Of a stretch of 64,000 nucleotides of DNA, positions 23,214-33,932 are shown in pieces. The stretch covers positions 113,798-177,797 of the forward strand of contig KN834849.1 of the NCBI GenBank assembly GCA_000827265.1, written 5' to 3'. This DNA comes from Collybiopsis luxurians FD-317 M1 (Eukaryota; Basidiomycota; Agaricomycetes; Agaricales; Omphalotaceae). The translations under genes were made by a program, and so were the position numbers. The stretch's first letter is position 1. Each line of letters opens with the position of its first letter. The notes below the pieces were generated by a model. It ran no database searches and was not told the DNA's origin. It was given only the letters and a program-made list of their open reading frames with translations.

Positions 23214-23303
23214 ATGATACTATTTTCGTATTTTTCCAAAATAAAGATTGCTAATGTTTCAACTAAATTGTGGTACATTATTCGTAAAATCGTCCAATAT
23301 CCA

Positions 23304-24032
23304 TCATACAAAAATCACCCGTCCTCTGACCATGGTAGCCCTGCGATTGTTAGCAGGTGTGTTCACAGTGACGTTGGCAAATTGCAAAACCGGCGAAGCG
23401 GATGCCTGTGTACATAGCGTAAAAAGCATATTCTTGATTATGGGATGGATGGGATGCTTACTCCAACCAACATAAACTGAGCCGCCGTAATCATGTTCGT
23501 TCCGGCTGCGAGCGTCGAAGGTGTAGTAACGGTCTGAAAAAAATCGCAGATTGGAGAGGCCTGAGATGAGAATCGATAGATGAATATCTCTTCGATATAC
23601 GCACAAAATTTTGGTAGGGTGGCTGACCGGACACAATGTATCAGCCTAAAACATGGAAGACGCTGCGTTTTGAGGCTTACCAGATTTCCCTCGTGAAATT
23701 GTGGGGTATAGTTACCCATGAAGAGAGGAATGCCGAGGGTATCAGTGGCATCTGTAGGACAAGTTGCTCCGGCACAGTTGATCATTCCAATTACAGCGGA
23801 AATGTGTTCCATGCCAGTGAGCGAGTTCTGTAGGCGGCGCAACAATAAATTCGTACTGAGCCGGAGGAGCCAAAAGCATGAATATGTCTTTACTCACGGG
23901 GAACGCGAGTTGGACGGTAACATCTTGTCCAGGGGAAACCTCAGTACCCGCGGGAGGGGAAAGAATAGTTATTGTTTGTGAAAAGGCGGTGAAGAAGAGG
24001 GTAAAGAGAAAGAGCAAGTTAGATTTCATCAT
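23304..24032 (-). CDS. Secreted basidiomycete protein, unknown function
   Basis: Five exons: 24032-23898, 23827-23681, 23622-23605 (18 bp), 23533-23462, 23405-23304; 157 residues. The N-terminus (MMKSNLLFLFTLFFTAFSQ) is a signal peptide. The mature protein has TITILSPPAGTEVSPGQDVTV, NSLTGMEHISAVIGM, a CAGATC pair of cysteines, PLFMGNYTPQFHEG, and ends VLQFANVTVN...VRGRVIFV, all beta-strand-like. This matches a small secreted family common in Agaricomycetes whose proteins start with an ..P..G..V.PG..V.V motif; function is not known. A TATA element (tatataaaagg on the coding strand, near 24070-24081) lies about 45 bp upstream. The six-codon exon PPYQNF is needed to keep the frame. Confidence 0.75.
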
Positions 24033-24296
24033 GTTGGTATTAGTTGACTCTGCAAAGAGTTCTGTCAGTCCTTTTATATACGTTTTCCATCCGAGCTGCT
24101 GGGGAACAGCTTCCCACTGAGGTTTATCCTATGACCTCAAGAATATAGCCTTGCTCCACTTCCAAGCATTTCGAGGAGAACACATGTTTCTATGATTTTC
24201 TGGGATACTCCAACAAGTGATTGGCGAGTACGTCAATCTTGGAGCGGCAGTGGCCACGTGTTCGGTAAAACCAGCTTTGACCGAAACGCCTATGCC

Positions 24297-25778
24297 ATGA
24301 AGAGCCAACTCGGCCCCAGACCAGTCCGGCATATCCTGTTCGGTCCTAGACTTTTCAAAGTCTTTGCTTTGCTTTCGTTGTTTCTTGTAATTTCAACGGC
24401 TGTATTTTGCGACTTTGCGGTGCCTATTCAACGCAAGCTGACTTCCATCTTTCCGTATCCTCAAAAACTGGTAATAGACTGGAGCAATAAGGAAACCATT
24501 AATACTGGCTCAGATCCTCTCATTTATCGCTCTGAATCGATCTACGTTTTATCTTTGCCTCGTCGAACCGATCGTCGTACTCGAATGGAATCTTTACGGA
24601 CGTATCTGGGCTTGAACTGGACGTATATCAATGCGACATCGGCTGAAGAGGAAGTCGTTGGGCAAATTCTGATGAATGTCGAGAGATTAAGGGCAGAAGC
24701 AATGCGTGGCAGACGAGAGCTGCAGAGGGAGAGAGTTCCAAAAACCGGGCGAGAGGTGCCAGAAATTGAAGAGCTCAGGTCTAGTCATACCGCTACTTCT
24801 ACGGTTGCTGCTATACCATCCTCCTCAATAGATCGAGTTTCTTCGCCTGTCAAGCTTCCCTTCGAGTGGCCGTTCTTACAAGAGAAGTCTCTGGCTCCAG
24901 GTCACTCACCGCTGAAAACTCAGATACTCTCATTTCTCGCTTCCTTTGATATCCTTGCAAAGGACTACAACACTTCTACACTCTCCTGGCGCTCTGGGTC
25001 TCCTGTCTCCGAAATAGATGATGAATCGGAATATTTCACTCAATTCCTCACCAACGCTGAATCCAATACCCAAGCTGACGGTTCTCCCTCTTCTAACCTA
25101 CAGCTGGTAGGCGCTACCAAGGACTTCACTCTGGCTCCCTACTCTCCAGATCTTCCTTACCACAGATTTCTCACTCCTGCACGAGTCGCAGTTTGGCATT
25201 CTCATCTCAAAATTCTAAAGCAGATCGTCGCAGGGGCCACCGCTGCTGGAAATGATCAAGAGAAGCATATTAGTATTATACTTGAAGATGATATCGACAT
25301 GGAAAAGGACATCCGCCGTCGTTTGCGTCAGGTTTGGGATTTTTTACCAAATGACTGGGATGTGGTCTTTCTGGGACACTGCTGGTCAAATGAATCGACT
25401 TATCCAGCTATACATCGTACATCATCGCACTTCGCTCCAACGCACAACAGCCTTCACCCGTCGCACTCTCCGCGTTGTACCCATGCTTATGCTTTATCTC
25501 CCTCAGGAGCATCTAGGCTCGTGGCCCTGCTCGAATATCCACCTTTTGCATATTCCCGCGCTATTGATCAGGCCTATGCGTGGCTGGTGATGAGTGGCAG
25601 GATAAACGCGTATTCGGTTGTGCCGAGTGTAGCTGTTCAAGTGAAGACCGGGATTGAAGGTAACGGGGATGTCTGGCGGCCTGGGGGAAGCGAAGGAAAT
25701 GTTAGTTCCTGGAAAGAAGAGCTTTCCGAAGGGGTACTGAGGGCTTTGGTATCATCGATGCATGTTCACGCTGCGTAA
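24297..25778 (+). CDS. Glycosyltransferase family 25-like, type II membrane protein
   Basis: A single exon codes for 493 residues. A short basic cytosolic tail precedes a membrane anchor at about residues 20-42 (VFALLSLFLVISTAVFCDFA), so the enzyme probably faces the Golgi/ER lumen. The catalytic part has the GT25 signature: IYVLSLPRRTDRRTRMESL near the start of the domain, then TPARVAVWHSHLKILKQI, ISIILEDDIDME (acidic metal-binding motif), WDVVFLGHCWSNE, RCTHAYALSPSGASRLVALL and AIDQAYAW. GT25 members add sugars (galactose in animal collagen modification or bacterial LPS); the substrate in fungi is not established. A long low-complexity insert (residues about 140-260) separates the first motif from the rest. 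The ATG at 24297 (gccatga context) is chosen over one 105 bp upstream, which would add an unlikely N-terminus before the anchor. Confidence 0.85.
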   Translation: MKSQLGPRPVRHILFGPRLFKVFALLSLFLVISTAVFCDFAVPIQRKLTSIFPYPQKLVIDWSNKETINTGSDPLIYRSESIYVLSLPRRTDRRTRMESLRTYLGLNWTYINATSAEEEVVGQILMNVERLRAEAMRGRRELQRERVPKTGREVPEIEELRSSHTATSTVAAIPSSSIDRVSSPVKLPFEWPFLQEKSLAPGHSPLKTQILSFLASFDILAKDYNTSTLSWRSGSPVSEIDDESEYFTQFLTNAESNTQADGSPSSNLQLVGATKDFTLAPYSPDLPYHRFLTPARVAVWHSHLKILKQIVAGATAAGNDQEKHISIILEDDIDMEKDIRRRLRQVWDFLPNDWDVVFLGHCWSNESTYPAIHRTSSHFAPTHNSLHPSHSPRCTHAYALSPSGASRLVALLEYPPFAYSRAIDQAYAWLVMSGRINAYSVVPSVAVQVKTGIEGNGDVWRPGGSEGNVSSWKEELSEGVLRALVSSMHVHAA

Positions 25779-25920
25779 TCTCCAGAATCTCTTCAAAAGT
25801 CAAAGCTGGCCATATTAACCCAAACTAAGTAATTCCTGTTTATCGCCTAAGATAATACTAAGCTGGCTCTACAACTACATACATACATGCCAAATTCTAC
25901 AGCGATTTTCACTCAACACA

Positions 25921-28900
25921 TTATTGGCTTAAATCCATGCTTTCTGCGGGAGCCCCTCTTGTTTGCTTCCTCCGCTCGGTCAAGAAGGCGTCGATCTTAC
26001 TTTTGAGTTCCGTATCTATGAGTAATGTCAGAAAGCCTGTTGAACAAGGAGCGAAAGAGGTATGCGGACCAGGAACAACATCCTCTATAGCCAGCGGCAT
26101 GCGGTTGAAAGGATCTGTCGTATCTGAGAGCAAATGCGATTTGATTGTTGCCCGGTCCATTGTCGTACGCGAGGTGGGCAATATAACGGGATCTTTCATG
26201 AGTGTATACATGAGAGGATCTGAAAAGACTGTCAGACAAAAGGAGAATGAATAACAGAAGATGAGCTTAATACCTAAGAACTCGTCTGGAATGTCGCCTA
26301 GATCCTCCTCAGCCTCAAGCGTCGCCTTCGCTTCTTCAACCTTTTCAATTAATAATCGCCACTTCTCCAGTTCCGTTTCGGTCTTCAAACTTCGTCTGAC
26401 CGCAATCCGCTCTGCTTGTTCGAACAACGACTTGTTGTAACTCCGTCCATCACCAGCCACGGCCCTTGCAAATTCTGGCTGGTCGCTGAGGTTTAAAAAT
26501 ATCTGCAACATGTCGCTCAACAGCGCTTTCGGGTCAAATTTGAGCTTCTCCGGTTCGCGGACTTTGAGATTCTGACACCGAGGCCCAACAAGCGCATCGA
26601 GATTGTAATCCAACATTGCCGCGAGTTTATCAACAATCTCAGGCATCATGAAAGGTTTCTTCGTCTCGGCTGTGAAAAGCTTGAGAAGTTCGACAGTGGA
26701 TCGGCCCAAGGTGGTGTAGCTCGAAGCGTGCCTCTCGAGGCTACGGAGGGTACCCTCACGCTCCCTGCGGTATTCCATAGATTTTGTATTCCAGGTGTCC
26801 TTGTCGTCCATCTCAACTTGAATCTCATGAATTTGAGATAGTTCACTCAGAGATTCATCCATGAGATATGTGACATCGTTGATCATGAGGTTGACAAAGC
26901 GGACAAATTTATCGACGTTTCTACGATTCCTGTTCATATCGATAGGAAAAGAAGTGAACGGGAAACGGCTTACAGCGCTTCACGATTGAGAGCCTCTCTG
27001 TGCGTCGGGTTGTCCCACACCACTTTGAGTACATATGAAATGTTACGACTGGACGAGAATTCAGGGTCACAGTGAATTCATAGGAACACCTCAACTCACC
27101 GAGCATCTGCGTTAGAAGAAGATGAGCAAAGTCAATGGCGATTGTTCTATGTGCAGCGACTCACTGAATTTATCGTAAAACTGAGAGCTCGCTCCTGTTT
27201 GTTCCACCTCTGATTGACAAGTGAGATTTCTGGCATGGGTGTCTAAAAAGACGAAGCCTACCGATATAGAAATGCGTTAGTGCTGGCATGAGGTGTTTCA
27301 ATGCCAGCGGATGACTATTGAGCAACCCTCCGAGCAAACCACCCCTTTCGCGTGCATACGGCCAAGTGCTCATAAATAGAACCTAGTCGAGTGGATTTAG
27401 CCAAGTAAGTTAGAATGGGTAGCGAAGAAAGCGTACATCATTGATTTTGGACTTCAGGAAGGGGTTCTTGATATACCATGTCGAGGTGAGGAATGTCAGA
27501 ATGAAAGTCAGGAGTTCGTTCTTCCCTGACAATTCGAACTTGTCAGGGAAAGCTCTAGCAAAACCATTAGTCTACTTTAAGGTAAGTACAACAAGTATTG
27601 TTCCGACTCACTGCGTGCCAAAGTGAAGATAATCGACAATATCCTCGATTATGTATTCAGGAAGCGCACGGAACGACATTGGAACTTCTTTGGGTAATGG
27701 AAGCCTTTTACTGACTTGAGAAAACTTTTAACGAAGTGAAAATATCATTACTACGCACTCGGCTAGGGGGCTAGGATGCTTCTTTTGGGGGTCGACTTGT
27801 CGAATTAACCACACTGACAAAAACGTGGTAAAACCGATGGATCTGAAAACCAATTCAGGATCTGAGAGTTGGGCCTCGTATGCCATCGCGGAACTTTTGA
27901 TTTTGGCTTGCTCGTTCTGGAAAGTCTCGTGGTTAGACTGTTCACTATCGAAGAAAGGTCAGATAACTACCTTTGCATGCTCTATAGCTGCTTGCATCCG
28001 TGCTTGTATGGGGGTCTACAAAAGAAAGTTAGAGGACAAGGCAAGCCAGAAAACTGCGAGCAAAAGCTTACGCCCATCCAAGAGCCATCGCCGTTCATGT
28101 AGTCTAGCTGTCGTTGAATATCATCGATATGTTTGTGCAGATCATTGTAACTCGAGATAGTTTTCTGATAACCGTAATGACTCATGGCGATAGTCAGATA
28201 GAAGATATCAGATATAAAGTTGGGAGCAGGTTCTGGAGTAAATGTTAGTTTTCATATGGATTGCTGCAGAACAGAATGGATGACCTCCGGGAGCCTTGTT
28301 CTCTTCGGCCCACTGTGAAGCTTCCTGGGTAGTTGCCTTGATGCGAGTTTCCTCAGTGATATCTATACGGTTGGAGTGTGCAAAATACAAGGGATCAATT
28401 TTATCGATCTAAGATGAGAGAGGTCAGTCAAGAGTCGTAGTTTATTCGGTTTATATGAGGACCTTTGAGTAGTTGGCATCCATGAAAGGCTCGGCGAACC
28501 GATACAAGACAGTCTGGATATTGACCATAAAACTGTCGGAGGCAACAGTGGCGGGGTCCACCTACAGAAGGTATTCATTCTCGAAGACGATTAAGAATCG
28601 AGCACTGTACTCACCTGCAATCCAGCTCGCTTGACATTTAGGGCGACAATCCGGCCAAAATATTGCAGAACAGCTTCTCTAGCGCTCGGCGAAGCCCGAA
28701 CCATAGTGTTAAAGATCTGGAACAGCGAATTCTGACAACCATAAAGTCATTTCTTATTGTCGCAGAAAAACAGGCGCGGCTCGTACCTGAAGGCTCTTCA
28801 ACGTACCCCGCAAGCTGGCATAGACGGATTCGATATCGCTGCGCGAACGTTTTTCCGGATCCGAGAAATAAGTCTTGGTTACCATTGGCTGTGCGAAAGC

Positions 28901-30423
28901 ACATTCGTAAAAAGAAAAAAGCAATTAGACACAGTACACTCACCCATTCCCTAGCAAATACACCCAATCGACATAACGGGCCCATTAATGAGAGCGTCTC
29001 GAAATTAGCCGCATTAGCGTGCGCAGGATTCCACTCTGGCATTCTTGTAATCATTGCAGCTATGCTTTTGACAGAGACTAAAGCCTCTAGACCGCTCGTT
29101 ACGCCGCGCCAGCTGGCCATTCCCCCACCAAGACCTTCCGGACGGAATAGCGATTCGTGGAAAAGTAGCTGACGGATGACGGGACCAAGAACATCATCAA
29201 TCTCGTTATCAGGTTCGAATCGACGCGCCAAATCTTGAAGGAACTGTTCTACGTCCGAAGGTGATAGAGTGTTGGGTGAAGAGGTATTGGAAGAATACAA
29301 GGGGGTGGATAGAGCGGAAAGAGACAGCAGGGGTGCAACTAATTCAGGTGGCCCTAATGGTCGTCTAACATCAATGTAAATATCACTCTAGGGACTTTAC
29401 AATAGTGAAAGACACACCCAGAAGGTTGAGGGAACATTTCAGGTTCTTGTAGGGTTAAGCCCGCGTAGCTGATGACAAGGTCGCGTACTTTGTCTAATTT
29501 GGAAAGTGCGTTTTGAGTCTCAACTGGAGGGTATCCCTAACGTGGGGTGTGAGTGACCAAGAATGATTAACGTGAGTAACTGTAATCATACTTTCTTGAT
29601 CAGAGCTGTCCTAGATGCGTTCAAACGTTTCCATGAACCGACAAGGTATTCAAAGATCGTTTGCTGTGGAGGAAGGGAAGCCAGCACGGGAAGGTACTCC
29701 AAGTCGTCACTGGTGTAAAAAATCATATATAAGCTGGTCGGCCAACGGAAGAGAAATGAACGCACGTCATTGTCTGAGGATCTATCTCAAGTCGGGCAAT
29801 GAGAAGACGATCTATTAGATCGATATTCAGGCGAGGTAGAACTTGACCTGTGATAAACCGATGAATACGACGCGGCGTTGAAAGTACTTCGGAGCACGTA
29901 CCTCCAGCCTCTGATTGTATCTCGTTTGCGAGAGGTTTTAGCCATGTAATATCATGACTACTCTGCTCCGCCACTGATAGCTAGACAAAGAAAAAGACGT
30001 TGACCTTTGTGAATTTCAGGAGGCCACTGTCACCTTACATCAAGCGTAACTTTGAGAACATTCGTGATCATTTCATCTTCCCAACGATCAAGGTCCAAGT
30101 GTGAAGGCGCTGCTTTCTTCCTGACGGTTGCTGGTGTAGGATCGGGAGTGGCTTCAACGATCTTCTTCGCCACTGAAACGGAGGTCGGGGGCTTAGATGG
30201 AGGTTTGGGAGAAGAAGGAGGTGCTGGAGTGCTAGATACAGGTGTAGAACTAGCTGAAGGGGCAGGAGAGATAGAAGCAGAGCTTTGGAGTTTAGCCAAT
30301 CTCTTCAAACGAATCTTTAAACGGAGATGAATGAGATTGTCTGCTTTGAAAATGTTTCGAAACAGATCTTACGCGTTCTGCATCGTCTTGAGGAGTCGGT
30401 TCGTTGAGAGGAATATCAGACAT
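25921..30423 (-). CDS. UFD2: Ubiquitin conjugation factor E4 (U-box ligase)
   Basis: A large gene with many introns of about 50-60 bp. It starts at ATG 30423 (MSDIPLNEPTPQDDAER), has an early Pro/Ser-rich stretch (PSASSTPVSSTPAPPSSPK) and ends at TAA 25923-25921. The Ufd2 core is visible in pieces, for example VNLMINDVTYLMDESLSEL, SMEYRREREGTLRSLERHAS and MPEIVDKLAAMLDYNLD. The C-terminal U-box is clear: DPLMYTLMKDPVILPTSRTT, MDRATIKSHLLSDTTDPFN and RMPLAIEDVVPG. UFD2 extends ubiquitin chains on substrates of the UFD/ERAD pathways and works with Cdc48 in nucleus and cytosol. I did not resolve every exon edge; the last 337 codons are nearly continuous apart from one intron just before the U-box (about 26224-26271). 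Confidence 0.9.
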
Positions 30424-30944
30424 GATGATGGTCAAGAAGGACTTCAAATTTCCGAGGTTTACACTGCTGTACCGGGTACGTCTTGCGTCAGCATCACATG
30501 CATTTTCCCTGACTTGTCCGTAACGCCCATGTTCTCAATATTCGCTTCCAATTTGAGGTCTTTGCCATGGGGAGCGAGATTGTTCTCTATGACCTCTGTC
30601 GCTGAAGCGGGATACAAAATAAAGAGTCACTCCGGGGCCAAAAAACGCTTCAAATCCCTTGGTTCTGGTAGTACTTTCAAGCGCGTACGCCAGCTATAAT
30701 TTTGCAAGATTTGCTTGAAAACTCATTCTTCTTTTCCAGGCTTTTGCCAACCACCAGCATTTGAATGTACACAAATCCCCCGCACGGAAAAACCGATTGG
30801 CACAAACGGCGTATTCTACATCTACACAATCCCATAAACTCAAGAAAGTCCTCCTACCGTATGGATCCAATTAGAATGCTGGGGATACGAGGTGTGTCTT
30901 CCTGTGGAATTTGAACCATGCTCTTAAACTCACTAGAACCAGGG
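30424..30944. other. Intergenic between UFD2 and the phosphatase gene
   Basis: This contains the UFD2 promoter and the 3' region of the minus-strand phosphatase gene. No further gene seen. Confidence 0.4.
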
Positions 30945-32067
30945 TCACGGTTTGCCAGCGAAGAAACCTCGAATGTCCTTTTGCCTAGGATCATGCGCCA
31001 ATCCTGCAATCCCTCCCTTCTGCCGCACCTGCGAAGCGTCAGCCAAGGTATTAGATGAAACATGAAGAGCTCACAAGATTGTCGAGATGTTCACGCTCAT
31101 TAACTGCCGTTATTCGTACACTCAGTTTGGGCGAAGAGGTGGTATATTGTGTACCCTGTTTTGTTTAGTCCTTCGCAATAGACTTTGACTGAAAAGAAAT
31201 ACCTTCAAAGTCACAACCACTCTTGTCCAGCCAGTATTACTTAAACCTCTATAATTTTCCAGCATCCTTTCCCTTCCCCATTCGCGACGATACAACGCAT
31301 CCACTATTTCTCTGATGAACAGTCCATGACTCACGACTGCAACATGAATGGGACCCTGATTTTCCCCTTCTGCACCCCAGAAGTATGGAAGTAGCAGTTC
31401 ATTTATGGCTTGTTCTGCCCGGGCTGCTAAATCGTCCCTACTCTCGCCTCCCGGGAAACGATCACTACGTTTCGGAGGACTAGGAAACATACCCTGTGCA
31501 AAGTGATCCTCTAGTGATAGGTTAGGATCTTTTCGTGTCGCCCAGGGTTTTCCTTCAGCGATCCCAAAATGTTGTTCCCGCAATAGGGTGGATTTGATAT
31601 GTGGGGGTTTTGGTTCTGGTTGATGCTCCAGGATGGCCTCAGCGGTGGTTGCTGCGCGATCCAGAGGAGAAGATAAGATGGCTGTGAATCGTATTCCTTT
31701 TTCTGAAAACCATCTTCCCAATGCCGTTGCTTGCTGTGGTGGACATGAGTCCTTAGATTGAGAAAGTGATAGGAGATAAAGTAATGTGTCCTACTTTCAT
31801 GCCTGCAATGCAATTCTTAGCTTCATTCCCACTGATGACTGACATACTCACCATGATTTGACAAAGGTGCATCTTTCCATCCTGCCCAGACTTTTTTCTA
31901 TTCTCCGGTTAGACGCGTTCTTTGCTGTCCCAAACTACAGAAATGTGGCGTAACTTACAACGTTGTCGGTGGACTGTCCGTGCCTAATCTGAAGACCCAG
32001 TTGGATAAGAATTAATGTTAAGAAATCGATCATATATTGCGCTACTTACAAAAGTGAGAGTGACCAT
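30945..32067 (-). CDS. Histidine phosphatase (phosphoglycerate mutase family)
   Basis: Minus-strand gene starting at ATG 32067 (exon MVTLTF), followed by a second small exon with the catalytic RHG (IRHGQSTDN), then GRWFSEKGIRFTAILSSPLD, a long exon with REQHFGIAEGKPW and the second catalytic part (HVAVVSHGLFIREIVDAL), and short last exons containing SVRITAVNEREHLDNL and VRQKGGIAGLAHDPRQ, ending at TGA 30947-30945. The first histidine (RHG) is the phospho-acceptor and the HG of VVSHG the second catalytic histidine. It resembles fungal TIGAR/fructose-2,6-bisphosphatase-like and broad-specificity phosphatases rather than glycolytic mutase; the true substrate is unknown. Confidence 0.85.
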
Positions 32068-32222
32068 TCGACTCGAGGTCCTCAAGGTCTCGAAGAAAAG
32101 GTTTTATAAGAGAGTACAGCACGTGCGGTCCAAAATGACTCAACGCTATGCTTAAAATGGATGTCTGCGACGACGACCTTCAATTCGAATTTCTCTCCCA
32201 AATCATTTTACAAGTTCAGTTA

Positions 32223-33409
32223 TCAACTCAAAGAAACATGAATTAGTGTATTTTCTCTCTCACTAGGCAAGAAGTCTACAATCCCGTCCTTCTTAACCTC
32301 CAATATCTCGTCCGAAGAGCGGCAATGAAACATCAACAACATTCTACTCAGAGATGGCGCTACTGCAGCGGCAGATTGCAGGAGTTTGACGACAGAGCCG
32401 TCGTGTTTTTCAGTAATCTGCGGGTACCCCGGCTCAACTGTTATCGTCAAGGTCATCGTTTCGAGATGAAGGAAGGGAGTCGCAGAGGCTGACAGTGAAC
32501 AAAGATGCGTTAATATGGCGGGCATAGCGTCGTACTTGAAGTCGTTGGCGCCGATAGTGAGGTGTGTGAGGTTTGGAAGGAGATTCGGATTAACAAGTGA
32601 TAAATCTACGAATGGCGCCCAGTCAGGGCTGGTACGGGTCAAGCTCGGAGGAGGTACTTACGTCGACGAGAAGGAGGGAACAACGAGAGGGCCTTCAACG
32701 AATGGGAAGCTGATTTCAACAACTCATCGTGTCCATCGTCACATAGGCAAAGCGTTTTCAAGTGAGACAAGTCGAAAGGAGAACCTGGACGCAGGAACAA
32801 TACCTCTGTCGTTTCAGGATCGACATCAAAGACATTGAGGCTCTCGAGGACGACACGAGGATGCGCTCCCAACTCTACTTCTGTCTCCTCACCCTCGAGC
32901 GAGTGCAGGACAAGTGATTTGATACGAGAATGGTGAGTCGGGAGGAGGTGATCAAGGTGAGTGTATATGACCCGTACGAGGCCGACATGCTCCAAATCTC
33001 GGTTCCGTTCCAAGAATGGTGACAAGGTATTTGCCGAAGAATCCGCCTCCGATACCAGGAAAGATGCATTGACCAGGGTCAAACGCCGTAATTCCGTGAA
33101 AGACGATTTGCGAAGCAACTCCCCTACGAGCTGGGACTTGGAGTCGGAAAAGTCGATATAGAGCTCTTGGACGAGATTCTGATGTGGCGGAGGCACAGAG
33201 TCGTTTATCAAGCACCCGCCTGTGCTTGATTGCTGGAGGTGCCAGGAAATAGAACGAAACAAATGCTTCCTGGCTCTCTGTAGCCACGATCGACTCACTA
33301 AGGAGCAGGAAAAAAGATCCGCTTTCGAGTCCGATAACTCATCAATTATACAATCGACGAGTTCCTGCGGACACTGAGAGGCAGCACCAGCGTCAAGTTT
33401 TGCTGGCAT
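32223..33409 (-). CDS. F-box protein with LRR-like C-terminal part
   Basis: Two exons (33409-32662 and 32605-32223) give 376 residues. The N-terminal F-box is clear (CPQELVDCIIDELSDSKAD, then LFSCSLVSRSWLQRARKHLF). The rest is leucine-rich with repeated LxxLxL strands (SFTELRRLTLVNASFL, NLTHLTIGAND, LHLETMTLTITV). The two halves appear out of frame unless a 57-bp GTAAGT..TAG intron (32606-32661) is removed, giving SRRHLSLVNPNLLPNL across the junction; a CTGAC branch-like site lies inside. Probably an SCF substrate receptor; target unknown. Confidence 0.82.
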
Positions 33410-33932
33410 GGGAGCTGCAGAAGATGCTTAGGCGCCATTCCGAGTGCTCTGCTATATATACTTGTGTACCACAGAGAAAGCGCAGGCAATCACCCCCATC
33501 AGACAAACACATCTGGATGAGGTCACCCACAATCCTTTCCAGTGCCCTCAAAGGCCGAGGCGAATAAGGTGAATATGGTAATCAATGCAGAAGTATGTAA
33601 AAACATATCACAGGATGGCAGATTTGAATAACGCAGCTCCTACGACTCACTCGAGTTATTCCAATAGTTCACAAGAAGCCGGCCTGGAACTTTAAAGGAC
33701 AACTCACGGTCCTCTCGGCAGAAAAGAGTTAACTTGGAAAGGGAAGAGTCTTCCTGGGTTATGAATAGCGCCCTTTTAACGCTCATCATATAACCTCCAA
33801 CTAAAGTAATGATTCCAATCAAGTTATGTAGATAACAATAACGTACGAACTCGAAGGATCCCAAGATTAATGTGTAGTAAAGCAAGTAAATGGAGGTTAA
33901 GCACAAGGTGTCAAGTCAGCCTCTTGGAAGTA
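33410..33932. other. Intergenic between F-box gene and ADA3
   Basis: This holds the promoter of the F-box gene (TATA-like tatatata near 33455) and the 3' region of ADA3. The one open frame (33640-33906, minus) has no recognisable features and I do not call it. Confidence 0.4.

Noticed and set aside
28663..29172. Long + strand open frame inside UFD2
   Set aside because: It is antisense to clearly coding UFD2 exons and has no family features.
32640..32662. Apparent frameshift in the second F-box gene
   Set aside because: A 57-bp GTAAGT..TAG intron (32606-32661) restores a good leucine-rich reading, so no mutation is needed.
33640..33906. Minus-strand open frame between the F-box gene and ADA3
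   Set aside because: No recognisable motif or signal peptide, and it lies where 3' and promoter sequences are expected.
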